Assembly (NCBI RefSeq): GCF_900106975.1
Contig: NZ_FNNU01000008.1
Coordinates: 93,923 to 157,922 of the forward strand
From: Pseudomonas kuykendallii
Lineage (GTDB): Bacteria; Pseudomonadota; Gammaproteobacteria; Pseudomonadales; Pseudomonadaceae
Direction of reading: 5' to 3'
Length of the DNA: 64,000 bases
Position numbers and translations under genes: made by a program. Of this stretch, positions 38,826 through 48,349 are shown piece by piece; position 1 is the first letter of the stretch; each line of letters starts with the position of its first letter. The notes under the pieces were generated by a model. It had not been told where the DNA came from. It worked only from the letters and a program-made list of their open reading frames with translations, and made no database searches.

Positions 38826-38880
38826 CGTAGGGTGGGCTTCAGCCCACCCGCGTCGTCGCATCGCGAGCGGCGCTCGCCAC
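38826..38880. repeat. Intergenic palindromic repeat unit (CGTAGGGTGGG type)
   Basis: CGTAGGGTGGGCTTCAGCCC lies at 38826-38845 within a perfect 9-bp hairpin (GGGTGGGCT/AGCCCACCC, 38830-38849), followed by GCGAGC-GGC-GCTCGC (about 38863-38877). The CGTAGGGTGGG word recurs at 46.6 kb (inverted) and 63.9 kb. Such units are common in intergenic regions of pseudomonads and act as REP-like elements or weak terminators. Confidence 0.65.
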
Positions 38881-38928
38881 GGCGGGCATTCCGGTAGAAT
38901 GGCGGCATTCCCCGACTGCGGAGCTGCC

Positions 38929-39186
38929 ATGTCGACTTTTTCCGAGATGATCGAGAACATCACCCCCGAGATCTACCAGAGCCTCAAGCTCGCCGTTGAG
39001 ATCGGCAAGTGGCCGGACGGCCGCAAGCTGACCCAGGAGCAGAAGGAACTGAGCCTGCAGGCGGTGATCGCCTGGGAGCTGCAGAACCTGCCGGAAGAGG
39101 AACGCACCGGCTACATCAGCCAGCAGTGCGCATCGCACTCCAAGCCGGAGCCGCAGGTCCTGTTCAAGTCGAACACCGTGCATTGA
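38929..39186 (+). CDS. yeaC: YeaC family protein (DUF1315)
   Basis: This 85-residue small soluble protein is of the YeaC/DUF1315 family, recognised from EMIENITPEIYQSLKLAVEIGKWPDG near the N-terminus and the conserved WELQNLPEEERTGYI. Its function is unknown, although the family is widespread in gammaproteobacteria. GCGGAGC precedes the ATG at 38929, and a start ten codons earlier is possible but has no ribosome site. It lies 10 bases before the DUF2797 gene and is probably co-transcribed with it and pepN. Confidence 0.9.
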   Translation: MSTFSEMIENITPEIYQSLKLAVEIGKWPDGRKLTQEQKELSLQAVIAWELQNLPEEERTGYISQQCASHSKPEPQVLFKSNTVH

Positions 39187-39196
39187 GGTCCGAGTC

Positions 39197-40027
39197 GTGT
39201 TGAGCGAGCTGGGCCGCGGTGCCCTGAGCAAGATGTCGGTGCGCCTCGATGCACCGGTGCAGTACGCCTTTCGTCTCGGCGAGCGGGAGGTTCCGGTCAA
39301 TCCGCTGATCGGCCGTTCGCTGCGCCTGGAATACCTCGGCGCGATCCACTGCAGCCATTGCGGTCGCCAGACCCGCAAGAGTTTCAGCCAGGGCTACTGC
39401 TACCCGTGCTTCACCCGGTTGCCGCAGTGCGACCTGTGCATCGTCAGCCCCGAGCGCTGCCACCATGAGCTGGGCACCTGCCGCGATCCCGAGTGGGGCA
39501 GCAGTTTCTGCATGACCGATCACGTGGTCTACCTGGCCAACTCGTCGGCGGTGAAAGTGGGGATCACCCGCGCCAGCCAGATGCCGACGCGCTGGCTCGA
39601 CCAGGGCGCCAGCCAGGCGCTGCCGATCCTGCGCGTCGCCACGCGCTTGCAGTCCGGGCTGGTCGAGGACCTCCTGCGCAGCCAGGTCGCCGACCGCACC
39701 AACTGGCGCACGTTGCTCAAGGGCGATGCTCCGCCGCTGGACCTGATCGCCGAGCGCGACCGTCTGCTCGACCACTGCGCCGAAGGGCTGCTGGCCTTGC
39801 AGCAGCGTTTCGGTCTGCAGGCGATCCAGCCGATCACCGAGGTGGCACCGCTGGAGATCCGTTATCCGGTGCACGCCTATCCGACCAAAGTGGTCAGTTT
39901 CGATCTGGACAAGACGCCCGTCGTCGAAGGTACCCTGATGGGCATCAAGGGCCAGTACCTGATCTTCGATACCGGCGTGATCAACATTCGCAAGTACACG
40001 GCGTACCAGTTGCTGGTATCGGCCTGA
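39197..40027 (+). CDS. DUF2797 protein with zinc-ribbon and GIY-YIG-like segment
   Basis: This 276-residue protein is of DUF2797. Eight cysteines in pairs (C52/C55, C68/C71, C78/C81, C88/C95) form probable zinc ribbons. They are followed by VVYLANSSAVKVGITRASQMPTRW (about 110-133), a strand-loop-strand reminiscent of the GIY-YIG endonuclease core. The C-terminal third carries a small beta domain (GIKGQYLIFDTGVINI). No cleavage activity is known to me. It starts at GTG 39197 with GAGG upstream. The position between yeaC and pepN is conserved with P. aeruginosa in my memory. Confidence 0.87.
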   Translation: MLSELGRGALSKMSVRLDAPVQYAFRLGEREVPVNPLIGRSLRLEYLGAIHCSHCGRQTRKSFSQGYCYPCFTRLPQCDLCIVSPERCHHELGTCRDPEWGSSFCMTDHVVYLANSSAVKVGITRASQMPTRWLDQGASQALPILRVATRLQSGLVEDLLRSQVADRTNWRTLLKGDAPPLDLIAERDRLLDHCAEGLLALQQRFGLQAIQPITEVAPLEIRYPVHAYPTKVVSFDLDKTPVVEGTLMGIKGQYLIFDTGVINIRKYTAYQLLVSA

Positions 40028-40074
40028 CCCCCATTCCCGCCTCGGCCCTCGCCGGGGCTGCCAGGAGCCGAAAG

Positions 40075-42732
40075 ATGCGCACCGAGCAAGCCAAGACGAT
40101 CTACCTGAAGGACTATCAGGCACCGGACTACCTGATCGACGAAACCACCCTGACCTTCGAACTGCACGAGGACCACACCCTGGTCCACGCGCAACTGGTG
40201 ATGCGGCGCAACCCGGAGAAGGGCGCCGGGCTGCCGCCGCTGGTCCTCGACGGCCAGGAACTGGAGTTGCTCGCGGTATCGCTGGACGACCGCGAGCTTG
40301 CGCCCGGCGACTATCAACTCGATGACAGCCATCTGACCCTGCAGCCGACCGCGGCCCGGTTCACCGTCGACAGCACGGTGCGCATCCACCCGGAGAGCAA
40401 CACCGCGCTGGAAGGTCTGTACAAGTCCGGCAGCATGTTCTGCACCCAGTGCGAGGCCGAGGGCTTCCGCAAGATCACCTACTACCTCGATCGCCCGGAC
40501 GTGATGAGCAAATTCACCACCACGGTGAGCGCCGAGCAGCATCACTACCCGGTGCTGCTCTCCAACGGCAACCCGGTGGCCAGCGGCAGCGAGGAAGGCG
40601 GTCGCCATTGGGCCACCTGGGAAGACCCTTTCAAGAAGCCGGCGTACCTGTTCGCCCTGGTCGCCGGCGACCTCTGGTGCGTCGAGGACAGCTTCACCAC
40701 GATGAGCGGGCGTAACGTCGCCCTGCGCATCTATGTCGAGCCGGAGAACATCGACAAGTGCCAGCACGCCATGGACAGCCTGAAGAAGTCCATGCGCTGG
40801 GACGAGGAGGCCTACGGTCGCGAGTACGACCTGGACATCTTCATGATCGTCGCGGTGAACGACTTCAACATGGGCGCGATGGAGAACAAGGGCCTCAACA
40901 TCTTCAACTCCAGCGCCGTGCTGGCCCGCGCCGAGACCGCCACCGACGCCGCCCACCAGCGCGTCGAGGCGATCGTCGCGCATGAGTACTTCCACAACTG
41001 GTCGGGCAACCGCGTGACCTGCCGCGACTGGTTCCAGCTGTCGCTCAAGGAAGGCTTCACCGTGTTCCGCGATGCCGGCTTCTCGTCCGACATGAACTCG
41101 GCGACGGTCAAGCGCATCGAGGACGTGGCCTTCCTGCGTACCCACCAGTTCGCCGAGGACAGCGGCCCGATGGCGCATTCGGTGCGCCCGGATTCGTTCA
41201 TCGAGATTTCCAACTTCTACACCCTGACCGTCTACGAGAAGGGTTCGGAAGTGGTCGGCATGATTCGCACGCTGCTCGGCGCCGAAGGCTTCCGCAAGGG
41301 CAGCGACCTGTATTTCGAGCGCCACGACGGCCAGGCGGTGACCTGCGACGACTTCGTCAAGGCCATGGAGGACGCCAACGGCGTCGACCTCACCCAGTTC
41401 AAGCGCTGGTACAGCCAGTCCGGCACGCCGCGCCTGGAGGTCAGCGAGGCCTATGATGCCGCCGCGCAGCGCTACACCCTGACGTTCCGCCAGAGCTGCC
41501 CGCCCACCCCGGGCCAGCCGACCAAGGAGCCCTTCGTGATTCCCGTGGCCCTCGGCCTGCTGGACGCGCAAGGCAACGATCTGCCGCTGCGCCTGGACGG
41601 CGAGGCCGCCGCCGGCGCCAGCAGCCGCGTGCTCTCGGTGACCGAGGCCGAGCAGTCGTTCAGCTTCGTCGGCGTCGCCGCCAAGCCGCTGCCGTCGCTG
41701 CTGCGCGGCTTCTCGGCACCGGTCAAGCTGAGCTTCCCCTACGACCGCGACCAGTTGATGTTCCTCATGCAGCACGACTCCGACGGTTTCAACCGCTGGG
41801 AAGCCGGCCAGCAGCTGTCCGTGCAGGTGCTGCAGGAACTGATCGGCCAGCACCAGCGCGGCGAGGCCCTGGTGCTCGACCCGCGTTTGCTGCATGCGCT
41901 GCGCAGCCTGATCGAGGACGAGTCGCTGGATCAGGCGATGGTCGCCGAGATGCTCTCCCTGCCGGGCGCCGCCTACCTCAGCGAGCTCAGCGAAGTGGCC
42001 GACATCGACGCCATCCACGCCGCCCGCGAGTTCGCCCGCGCGCAGATCGGCGAGGCCCTGTTCGCCCCGCTGTGGCGGCGCTACCAGGCCAACCGCGAGG
42101 TGTCGCGCCACTCGCCCTACGTCGCCGAGGAAAGTCACTTCGCCCGGCGCGCGCTGCAGAACATCGCGCTGTCGTACCTGATGCTGGGCAACAAGCCCGA
42201 GGTGCTGGCCGCCTGCGTGGATCAGTTCGACAACAGCGACAACATGACCGAACGCCTGACGGCGCTGGCGGTGCTGGTCAACTCGCCGTTCGAGGCCGAG
42301 CGCGGCAGGGCGTTGCAGCTGTTCGCCGAGCACTTCAAGGACAACCCGCTGGTGATGGACCAGTGGTTCAGCGTGCAGGCCGCCAGCTACCTGCCGGGCG
42401 GGCTCGAGCGGGTGAAGGAACTGATGAAACATCCGGCCTTCACCCTGAAGAATCCGAACAAGGTGCGCGCGCTGATCGGCGCCTTCGCCGGGCAGAACCT
42501 GATCAACTTCCACGCCGTCGATGGCAGCGGCTACCGCTTCCTGGCCGACCAGATCGTCACGCTCAACGCGCTGAACCCGCAGATCGCCGCGCGTCAGCTG
42601 TCGCCGCTGACCCGTTGGCGCAAGTACGACGCCGCTCGGCAGGCGCTGATGAAGGCCGAGCTGGAGCGCATTCTGGCCTCGGGGGAGCTTTCCAGCGACG
42701 TCTACGAGGTGGTCAGCAAGAGCCTCGCCTGA
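40075..42732 (+). CDS. pepN: Aminopeptidase N (M1 alanyl aminopeptidase)
   Basis: This 885-residue zinc aminopeptidase of family M1 is the main broad-specificity cytosolic aminopeptidase. The substrate-anchoring GAMENKG is near residue 267, and the zinc site HEYFHNW gives H303 and H307 with the third ligand E326 in KEGFTVFRD, exactly the HExxH-x18-E spacing. The catalytic tyrosine lies in TVYEKG near 386. The domain plan (beta saddle, thermolysin-like, beta sandwich, C-terminal helical bowl) and length match E. coli PepN. GGAG precedes the ATG at 40075, and a strong terminator follows the stop. Confidence 0.97.
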   Translation: MRTEQAKTIYLKDYQAPDYLIDETTLTFELHEDHTLVHAQLVMRRNPEKGAGLPPLVLDGQELELLAVSLDDRELAPGDYQLDDSHLTLQPTAARFTVDSTVRIHPESNTALEGLYKSGSMFCTQCEAEGFRKITYYLDRPDVMSKFTTTVSAEQHHYPVLLSNGNPVASGSEEGGRHWATWEDPFKKPAYLFALVAGDLWCVEDSFTTMSGRNVALRIYVEPENIDKCQHAMDSLKKSMRWDEEAYGREYDLDIFMIVAVNDFNMGAMENKGLNIFNSSAVLARAETATDAAHQRVEAIVAHEYFHNWSGNRVTCRDWFQLSLKEGFTVFRDAGFSSDMNSATVKRIEDVAFLRTHQFAEDSGPMAHSVRPDSFIEISNFYTLTVYEKGSEVVGMIRTLLGAEGFRKGSDLYFERHDGQAVTCDDFVKAMEDANGVDLTQFKRWYSQSGTPRLEVSEAYDAAAQRYTLTFRQSCPPTPGQPTKEPFVIPVALGLLDAQGNDLPLRLDGEAAAGASSRVLSVTEAEQSFSFVGVAAKPLPSLLRGFSAPVKLSFPYDRDQLMFLMQHDSDGFNRWEAGQQLSVQVLQELIGQHQRGEALVLDPRLLHALRSLIEDESLDQAMVAEMLSLPGAAYLSELSEVADIDAIHAAREFARAQIGEALFAPLWRRYQANREVSRHSPYVAEESHFARRALQNIALSYLMLGNKPEVLAACVDQFDNSDNMTERLTALAVLVNSPFEAERGRALQLFAEHFKDNPLVMDQWFSVQAASYLPGGLERVKELMKHPAFTLKNPNKVRALIGAFAGQNLINFHAVDGSGYRFLADQIVTLNALNPQIAARQLSPLTRWRKYDAARQALMKAELERILASGELSSDVYEVVSKSLA

Positions 42733-42780
42733 GTCGCCCAGGGCCGGGGAACCGGCTCCGATTCGTTACCGGTGGGTCAG

Positions 42781-42812
42781 AAAAAGGCCACGGCAGTCGC
42801 CGTGGCCTTTTT
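42781..42812 (+). terminator. Rho-independent terminator after pepN
   Basis: A perfect 14-bp stem (AAAAAGGCCACGGC / GCCGTGGCCTTTTT) has a 4-base loop and begins 49 bases after the pepN stop. The symmetrical A and T tracts would allow bidirectional function. Confidence 0.95.
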
Positions 42813-42960
42813 GCATCATGGCGCTGAATAAGCCGTCAATCACGGGGGTTTGGCCTTAACAAAACATAACGACACGCCGATTGTCACAGCCCGTCAAAGT
42901 CGGCAGCATAGGGGCGCTTCAACCGCACTATCACCAATAACAATAATGGGGGAAAGGTGT

Positions 42961-44049
42961 ATGAGTGAGCCCACGTGGCGCACCCGGTCCGGTCTGTCTG
43001 CGGTTTTCCGCCGGCGGATTCTGCGACTCCACTCGCCGTTGACCAACGCACTGTCGTTGTGTGCCGCGTTTTCCATGCTGGGCCTGGGCGCCATGCCCCT
43101 GCAGGCCGAGGAAAGCGCCACCCGCGAACCCCTCTACGCCATCGAGTCGCCCAAGGCCGTGCAAAGCCTGCTGCTCGACATCGCCCACGCCGGCGCGCGC
43201 CTGGTGGCGGTCGGCGACCGTGGCCACATCCTCTATTCCGATGACGACGGCAAGAGCTGGCAGCAGGCCAAGGTGCCGACCCGGCAGATGCTCACCGCCG
43301 TGTTCTTCCTCGACGACACGCTCGGCTGGGCGGTCGGCCACGATGCGCAGATCCTCGCCACCACCGACGGCGGCAAGAGCTGGACGCTGCAGTTCGAGGA
43401 CCTGCACCGCGAGGCGCCGCTGCTGGACGTCTGGTTCCAGAACGCCGATCACGGCATTGCGGTGGGTGCCTACGGCGCGCTGCTGGAGACCGAGGACGGC
43501 GGCAAGACGTGGAACGACGTCAGCGACCGCATCGACAACGAAGACGGCTTCCACCTCAACGCCATCACTGCGGTGAAGGACGCCGGGCTGTTCGTCGTCG
43601 GCGAATCCGGCTCGATGTTCCGCTCGCCCGACTGGGGCCAGACCTGGGAGAAACTCGAAGGCCCGTACGAAGGCTCGCTGTTCGGCGCGCTGGGCACCGC
43701 CGAGCCGAACAGCCTGGTGGTCTACGGCCTGCGCGGGCACCTGTTCCGCTCCGCCGATTTCGGCGACACCTGGGAGCGCATCGAGCTGAAGACCGCCAGC
43801 GGCGGCAAGCTGGAGTTCGGTCTGTCCAGCGGCTCCTTGCTCGCCGACGGCTCGCTGGTGGTCGTCGGCCACGGCGGCAGCGTCCTCAAGAGCAGCGACG
43901 ATGGTCGCAGTTTCAGCGTCTTCAACCGTCCCGACCGGATTTCCCTGGCCGCGGCGACCGCGGGTGCCAACGGTGAACTGATCCTGGCTGGACAGGGCGG
44001 TGTGCGTGTCTCCTCACCGACAGGCGCCGTGCTGGTCGAAAAACAATAA
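42961..44049 (+). CDS. YCF48/BNR-repeat beta-propeller exported protein
   Basis: This 362-residue exported protein has a long twin-segment N-terminus and a signal helix (LCAAFSMLGLGAMPLQA, cleavage about residue 49), then a predicted beta-propeller. Photosynthesis-system-II-assembly-factor YCF48-like repeats recur as GDRGHILYSDDDGKSW, GHDAQILATTDGGKSW, GAYGALLETEDGGKTW and GESGSMFRSPDWGQTW. It is followed 15 bases later by an RND/MMPL exporter gene. Such BNR-RND pairs are widespread in pseudomonads, often beside DUF1302/DUF1329 genes, which are absent here. The ATG at 42961 follows a GGGGGAAAGG site. The role is probably that of a periplasmic partner of the exporter. Confidence 0.9.
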   Translation: MSEPTWRTRSGLSAVFRRRILRLHSPLTNALSLCAAFSMLGLGAMPLQAEESATREPLYAIESPKAVQSLLLDIAHAGARLVAVGDRGHILYSDDDGKSWQQAKVPTRQMLTAVFFLDDTLGWAVGHDAQILATTDGGKSWTLQFEDLHREAPLLDVWFQNADHGIAVGAYGALLETEDGGKTWNDVSDRIDNEDGFHLNAITAVKDAGLFVVGESGSMFRSPDWGQTWEKLEGPYEGSLFGALGTAEPNSLVVYGLRGHLFRSADFGDTWERIELKTASGGKLEFGLSSGSLLADGSLVVVGHGGSVLKSSDDGRSFSVFNRPDRISLAAATAGANGELILAGQGGVRVSSPTGAVLVEKQ

Positions 44050-44064
44050 CGCCGGGAGAATTGA

Positions 44065-46443
44065 ATGAGTCCTCACCAACAGAACAAGGCGAGCCTGCTC
44101 GAGCGCCTGATCTTCAACAACCGCCCGGTGGTAATCCTGATCTGCGTGCTGGTCAGCGTGTTCCTGTTCTACCAGGCCACCCAGGTTCGTCCGTCCACCA
44201 GTTTCGAGAAGATGATCCCGCTGCAGCACCCGTTCATCCAGAAGATGATGGAGTACCGCAACGACCTGTCCAACCTCGGCAATACCGTGCGCATCTCGGT
44301 GGAAGCCACCGATGGCGACATCTTCTCCAAGGAGTACATGGAGACGCTGCGCAAGATCCAGGACGAGGTGTTCTACATCCCCGGCGTCGACCGTTCCGGG
44401 CTGAAGTCGCTGTGGAGCCCCAGCGTGCGCTGGAGCGAGGTCACCGAGGAAGGTTTCGCTGGCGGCGAAGTGATTCCGCAGACCTACGACGGTTCCGAAG
44501 CCAGCCTCAACGACCTGCGCAACAACGTGCTCAAGTCGGGGCAGATCGGCCGGCTGGTGGCGAACAACTTCAAGTCGAGCATCATCGACATCCCGCTGCT
44601 GGAGAGCTTCCCCGACCCGAATGACCAGGGCAAGCTGGTCAAGCTGGACTACCGCGAGTTCTCCCATCAGCTCGAAGACAAGATCCGCAACGAGTACCAG
44701 GCGCAGAACCCGAACGTGAAGATCCACATCGTCGGCTTCGCCAAGAAGGTCGGCGACCTGATCGACGGCCTGCTGATGGTGGTGGTGTTCTTCGGCATCG
44801 CCTTCGTCGTCACCCTGGTGCTGCTCTACTGGTTCACCTGGTGTATCCGCAGCACCATCGCCGTGCTCTCGACCACGCTGATCGCGGTGATCTGGCAGCT
44901 CGGCCTGATGCACACCGTCGGCTTCGGCCTCGATCCTTACTCGATGCTGGTGCCGTTCCTGGTGTTCGCCATCGGCATCTCCCACGGGGTGCAGAAGATC
45001 AACGGCATCGCCTTGCAGTCGAGCGAGGCGGAAAACGCCCTGACCGCCGCGCGGCGCACCTTCCGCCAGCTGTTCCTGCCGGGGATGATCGCCATCCTCG
45101 CCGATGCCGTGGGCTTCATCACCCTGCTGGTGATCGACATCGGCGTGATCCGCGAGCTGGCCATCGGCGCCTCCATCGGGGTCGCGGTGATCGTCTTCAC
45201 CAACCTGATCCTGCTGCCGGTGGCGATCTCCTACATCGGCATCAGCAAGAAGGCCATTGAGCGCAGCAAGCGCGACGCGGTCACCGAGCATCCGTTCTGG
45301 CGCCTGCTGTCGAACTTCGCCAGCGCCAAGGTCGCGCCGGTGTCGGTGATCCTCGCGCTGATCGTCGCGGCCGGTGGCTTCTGGTACCAGAAGCAGCACC
45401 TGCAGGTCGGCGACCTCGACCAGGGCGCGCCGGAGCTGCGGCCCGATTCGCGCTACAACCAGGACAACGATTTCATCATCCGCAACTACTCGACCAGCTC
45501 CGACGTGCTGGTGGTGATGGTCAAGACCGAGGCCGAGGGTTGTTCGACCCACGCCACCCTGGCGCCGATCGACGAACTGATGTGGAAGATGCAGAACACC
45601 CAGGGCGTGCAGTCGGCGATCTCCCTGGTCAGCGTCTCCAAGCAGATGATCAAGGGGATGAACGAGGGCAACCTGAAATGGGAAACCCTGTCGCGCAACC
45701 AGGACGTGCTGAACAACTCGATCAGCCGCGCCGAGGGCCTGTACAACAGCGACTGCTCGCTGGCGCCGGTGCTGGTGTTTCTCGAGGACCACAAGGCGGC
45801 CACGCTCAAGCGTGCGATCCAGGCTGCGGAAGAGTTCAAGGCCGAGCAGAAGCCGGGCGGCCCGGAGTTCCTCCTCGCCGCGGGTAACGCCGGGATCGAG
45901 GCGGCCACCAACGAGGTGATCGCCAAGTCCGAGCTGACAATCCTCACCCTGGTCTACCTCTGCGTCGCCGGGATGTGCATGATCACCTTCCGTTCGTTCG
46001 CCGCCACCGTGTGCATCGTGCTGCCGCTGATCCTCACCTCGATTCTCGGCAACGCCCTGATGGCCTTCCTCGGCATCGGCGTGAAGGTCGCGACCATGCC
46101 AGTGATCGCGCTGGGCGTGGGCATCGGCGTGGACTACGGCATCTACATCTACAGTCGCCTGGAAAGCTTCCTGCGCGCCGGGCTGTCGATGCAGGAGGCC
46201 TACTACGAGACGCTGAAATCCACCGGCAAGGCGGTGCTGTTCACCGGCATCTGCCTGGCGATCGGCGTGGCCACCTGGATCTTCTCGGCGATCAAGTTCC
46301 AGGCCGACATGGGCCTGATGCTGACCTTCATGTTCCTGCTCAACATGTTCGGTGCGTTGTGGCTGCTGCCGGCCCTGGCGCGCTTCCTGATCAAGCCGGA
46401 GAAACTCGCTGGCAAGACGGGCGGGAGCCTGCTGTCGCACTGA
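44065..46443 (+). CDS. RND superfamily (MMPL/HpnN-like) exporter
   Basis: This 792-residue inner-membrane transporter has about 12 transmembrane helices in two repeats: the first helix near residues 20-40, a periplasmic loop, and helices about 235-430, then the second repeat with a loop (about 440-625) and helices about 630-785. Membrane motifs include GFGLDPYSMLVPFLVFAIG with ISHGVQKING in the first half and GVGIGVDYGIYIYSRL in the second, the charged GxxxDY pattern of proton-driven MMPL/SSD exporters. There are no HAE1-type drug-binding features. It is co-transcribed with the YCF48-like gene. The substrate is unknown, and hydrophobic lipids or esters are typical of the family. It ends in a strong terminator. 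Confidence 0.93.
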   Translation: MSPHQQNKASLLERLIFNNRPVVILICVLVSVFLFYQATQVRPSTSFEKMIPLQHPFIQKMMEYRNDLSNLGNTVRISVEATDGDIFSKEYMETLRKIQDEVFYIPGVDRSGLKSLWSPSVRWSEVTEEGFAGGEVIPQTYDGSEASLNDLRNNVLKSGQIGRLVANNFKSSIIDIPLLESFPDPNDQGKLVKLDYREFSHQLEDKIRNEYQAQNPNVKIHIVGFAKKVGDLIDGLLMVVVFFGIAFVVTLVLLYWFTWCIRSTIAVLSTTLIAVIWQLGLMHTVGFGLDPYSMLVPFLVFAIGISHGVQKINGIALQSSEAENALTAARRTFRQLFLPGMIAILADAVGFITLLVIDIGVIRELAIGASIGVAVIVFTNLILLPVAISYIGISKKAIERSKRDAVTEHPFWRLLSNFASAKVAPVSVILALIVAAGGFWYQKQHLQVGDLDQGAPELRPDSRYNQDNDFIIRNYSTSSDVLVVMVKTEAEGCSTHATLAPIDELMWKMQNTQGVQSAISLVSVSKQMIKGMNEGNLKWETLSRNQDVLNNSISRAEGLYNSDCSLAPVLVFLEDHKAATLKRAIQAAEEFKAEQKPGGPEFLLAAGNAGIEAATNEVIAKSELTILTLVYLCVAGMCMITFRSFAATVCIVLPLILTSILGNALMAFLGIGVKVATMPVIALGVGIGVDYGIYIYSRLESFLRAGLSMQEAYYETLKSTGKAVLFTGICLAIGVATWIFSAIKFQADMGLMLTFMFLLNMFGALWLLPALARFLIKPEKLAGKTGGSLLSH

Positions 46444-46462
46444 TCGTCGACGATGCGAAAAC

Positions 46463-46490
46463 AACCGCGGCCCAGGCCGCGGTTTTTTTT
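46463..46490 (+). terminator. Rho-independent terminator after the RND exporter gene
   Basis: A perfect 10-bp stem AACCGCGGCC/GGCCGCGGTT with a 2-base loop is followed by eight T residues. It begins 20 bases after the stop codon. Confidence 0.95.
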
Positions 46491-46582
46491 CATGCGCCGT
46501 AAAGATAAGCGGGCTCGTGCAGGCGAGGGTTTGCCCCAGGCCGGGTGCAACCCGTGACTGGAGTGCACGGCGCAACGCCGCC

Positions 46583-46612
46583 CGCGTGGGTTTCACCCAC
46601 CCTACGGATGGA
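46583..46612. repeat. Intergenic repeat unit (inverted copy of the CGTAGGGTGGG type)
   Basis: GTGGGT-TTC-ACCCAC (46586-46600) is followed by CCTACGGATGG. Read on the minus strand this is CGTAGGGTGGGTGAAACCCAC, the same word and hairpin style as at 38.8 kb. It sits in the 271-base gap between the exporter and the convergent batD gene, which contains no gene. Confidence 0.6.
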
Positions 46613-46714
46613 TCGCCGTGCGCAGCTCCCAGAGCAACCTCAGGCAAACACCGCCCACGTCGGTCGCGATCGACAGCCTCGCATCCAGGCGAATGCACCT
46701 GGCGGGAATGAACC

Positions 46715-48349
46715 TCAGCGTGGGTAGAGCGGCGGCAGGGGGCTGGGTTCCTGGGGCGTGGCGGCGGCTTCGGCGGGGGGCAGGGTGCGGATCGCCAGCC
46801 ACAGGTCTTCGCCCTGCCAGTGCTGCCCGGTTTCGCTGTAGAGCGAGCCGTTGAGGCCGTCCAGCGCGTCCGACAGCGGGGTGAAACGCGCGGCCATGTC
46901 GGCGAGGGTCTCCGGCTGCTGGCGGGCCCAGGCGTCGAGCGCCTGGCGCGTCGCCTGAGTGTCGTTGGCCAGGCAGGCGCGCTTGAGATCGTCGAGCAGC
47001 GTGCGTGGGCTGGGCCCGGTGGGCGCCACCCGTTGCACGGCGGGTTGCCGGCGCGCGTGCCACCAGAGGCCGAAGCCGAGCAGCGTGGTGCAGGCCAGCA
47101 GCGCGCTGAGCACCTGCCAGGGCCACAGCGGTGCGGCGTACTCATCGGCTTGCGGCGCATCGGCGGGCGGCAGGGCGGGAGCCTCCAGAAGCGGATCGGC
47201 GACCACCTCGATGTGCCGTTCCGGCAGGGCGGTGCGTTCCAGGCGGTCCTCGGTGGTGTTCCACCAGACCACCTCCAGTGCGGGCAGGTCGATGCCGCCG
47301 CTGTGGATCGGCACCAGCGCCTCGCTCTGCTCGCGACTGCCGATCAGGCTCGAATCGGTGCTCTGGTTTGCCAGGCGGGGCTGGTCGGGATAGCGCCGCA
47401 GCGCATCGCTGCGGGTGTCGCCGATCGGCGGCAACTGGGCGCTGGAAAGGCCCTCGGCGCGCAGGATCAGGTTGCGCGTCAGCGAATCGCCGACCTTCAC
47501 TTCGTTCGGCTCCGGGCTCCAGGCTTCCGACAGGCTGAGGGCGCTGGCCGGCAGCCAGGGGGCATCGGCCGGGTAGCTGGCCGGCTTGGGCAGCACCTGC
47601 AGCGGGATTTCCGGCGACTTCACCCGCGTCAGCCGGCCCGAGTGCGAGCCGAACGGCAGCAGGCCGCTGTTGGGCGCGTTCTCCACCAGGGTCGCGCTGA
47701 ACGCCAGTGGCGGTATCTTCAGCGCGCCGCTCTGCTGCGGGAAGATCGCATAGCGCATCTCGATCACGCCGTGGCGCACTCCGCCGATTTCCTTCTCGTA
47801 GGTACGCGGTTCGCCGAGAGGCTCGACCCGAGCGTCGTCCATCTGCAGCGGTGTCAGGCTGCTGTCGTCGTACAGCGGCACCGAGTGGTAGATGCGCAGG
47901 GTCAGCACCAGCTGCGCCTGCACGTAGACCTTTTCGCGGTCGACGCTCGCATCGATGTACACCGGCGCCATCTTCGCGCTGCCGCCGCTGCCGGCCGGCT
48001 CGATGTACAGGGTGATCGGCTGGCTGCTGGCGTCGCCGAGCCTGAGCGGCGGGATCACCACATAGCCGGTCTGCTTGGGTTGCAGGGTGACGATCCAGCG
48101 CGTGACCTGGCGGGTTTCGCCATTGACCACGGCGAGGCGGTTGACCTGGCGCGTGCCGAGCACGTCGAACTGCGTGTCGAGGGCGCTCAGATCGGGCTTG
48201 CCGAACTGCGCGACATCGTCCGACTCCAGCGCCAGTTCCAGGGTGTCGCCCTCGTCGAGACGGGTGCGGTCGACGCTGGCGTTGAGTTCCAGTGCCTGGG
48301 CGAAGCCGGGCAGCAGGGCCAGCAGGAGAATGCCGAGCAGGCGCATCAT
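46715..48349 (-). CDS. batD: BatD-family (oxygen tolerance) membrane protein
   Basis: This 544-residue protein has a signal peptide (MMRLLGILLLALLPGFAQA), a large periplasmic region of beta-sandwich modules (about 22-420) typical of BatD, a single transmembrane helix (about 425-447, WQVLSALLACTTLLGFGLWW) and a cytosolic tail. BatD proteins work with VWA and MoxR partners in envelope stress tolerance, although the exact mechanism is unknown. Its ATG-ATG start overlaps the stop of the upstream VWA-TPR gene, so it is the last gene of the moxR-bat operon. I take the first ATG (48349). The C-terminus is proline-rich. Confidence 0.9.
   Translation of the reverse strand: MMRLLGILLLALLPGFAQALELNASVDRTRLDEGDTLELALESDDVAQFGKPDLSALDTQFDVLGTRQVNRLAVVNGETRQVTRWIVTLQPKQTGYVVIPPLRLGDASSQPITLYIEPAGSGGSAKMAPVYIDASVDREKVYVQAQLVLTLRIYHSVPLYDDSSLTPLQMDDARVEPLGEPRTYEKEIGGVRHGVIEMRYAIFPQQSGALKIPPLAFSATLVENAPNSGLLPFGSHSGRLTRVKSPEIPLQVLPKPASYPADAPWLPASALSLSEAWSPEPNEVKVGDSLTRNLILRAEGLSSAQLPPIGDTRSDALRRYPDQPRLANQSTDSSLIGSREQSEALVPIHSGGIDLPALEVVWWNTTEDRLERTALPERHIEVVADPLLEAPALPPADAPQADEYAAPLWPWQVLSALLACTTLLGFGLWWHARRQPAVQRVAPTGPSPRTLLDDLKRACLANDTQATRQALDAWARQQPETLADMAARFTPLSDALDGLNGSLYSETGQHWQGEDLWLAIRTLPPAEAAATPQEPSPLPPLYPR

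Noticed and set aside
39877..42513. An 878-residue minus-strand frame across pepN
   Set aside because: It is a shadow of pepN with no ribosome site or recognisable motif.
44014..47160. A 1048-residue open frame on the minus strand across the exporter gene and beyond
   Set aside because: It is antisense to the RND exporter, has low-complexity His/Asp/Arg-rich composition typical of shadow frames in GC-rich DNA, and shows no domain.
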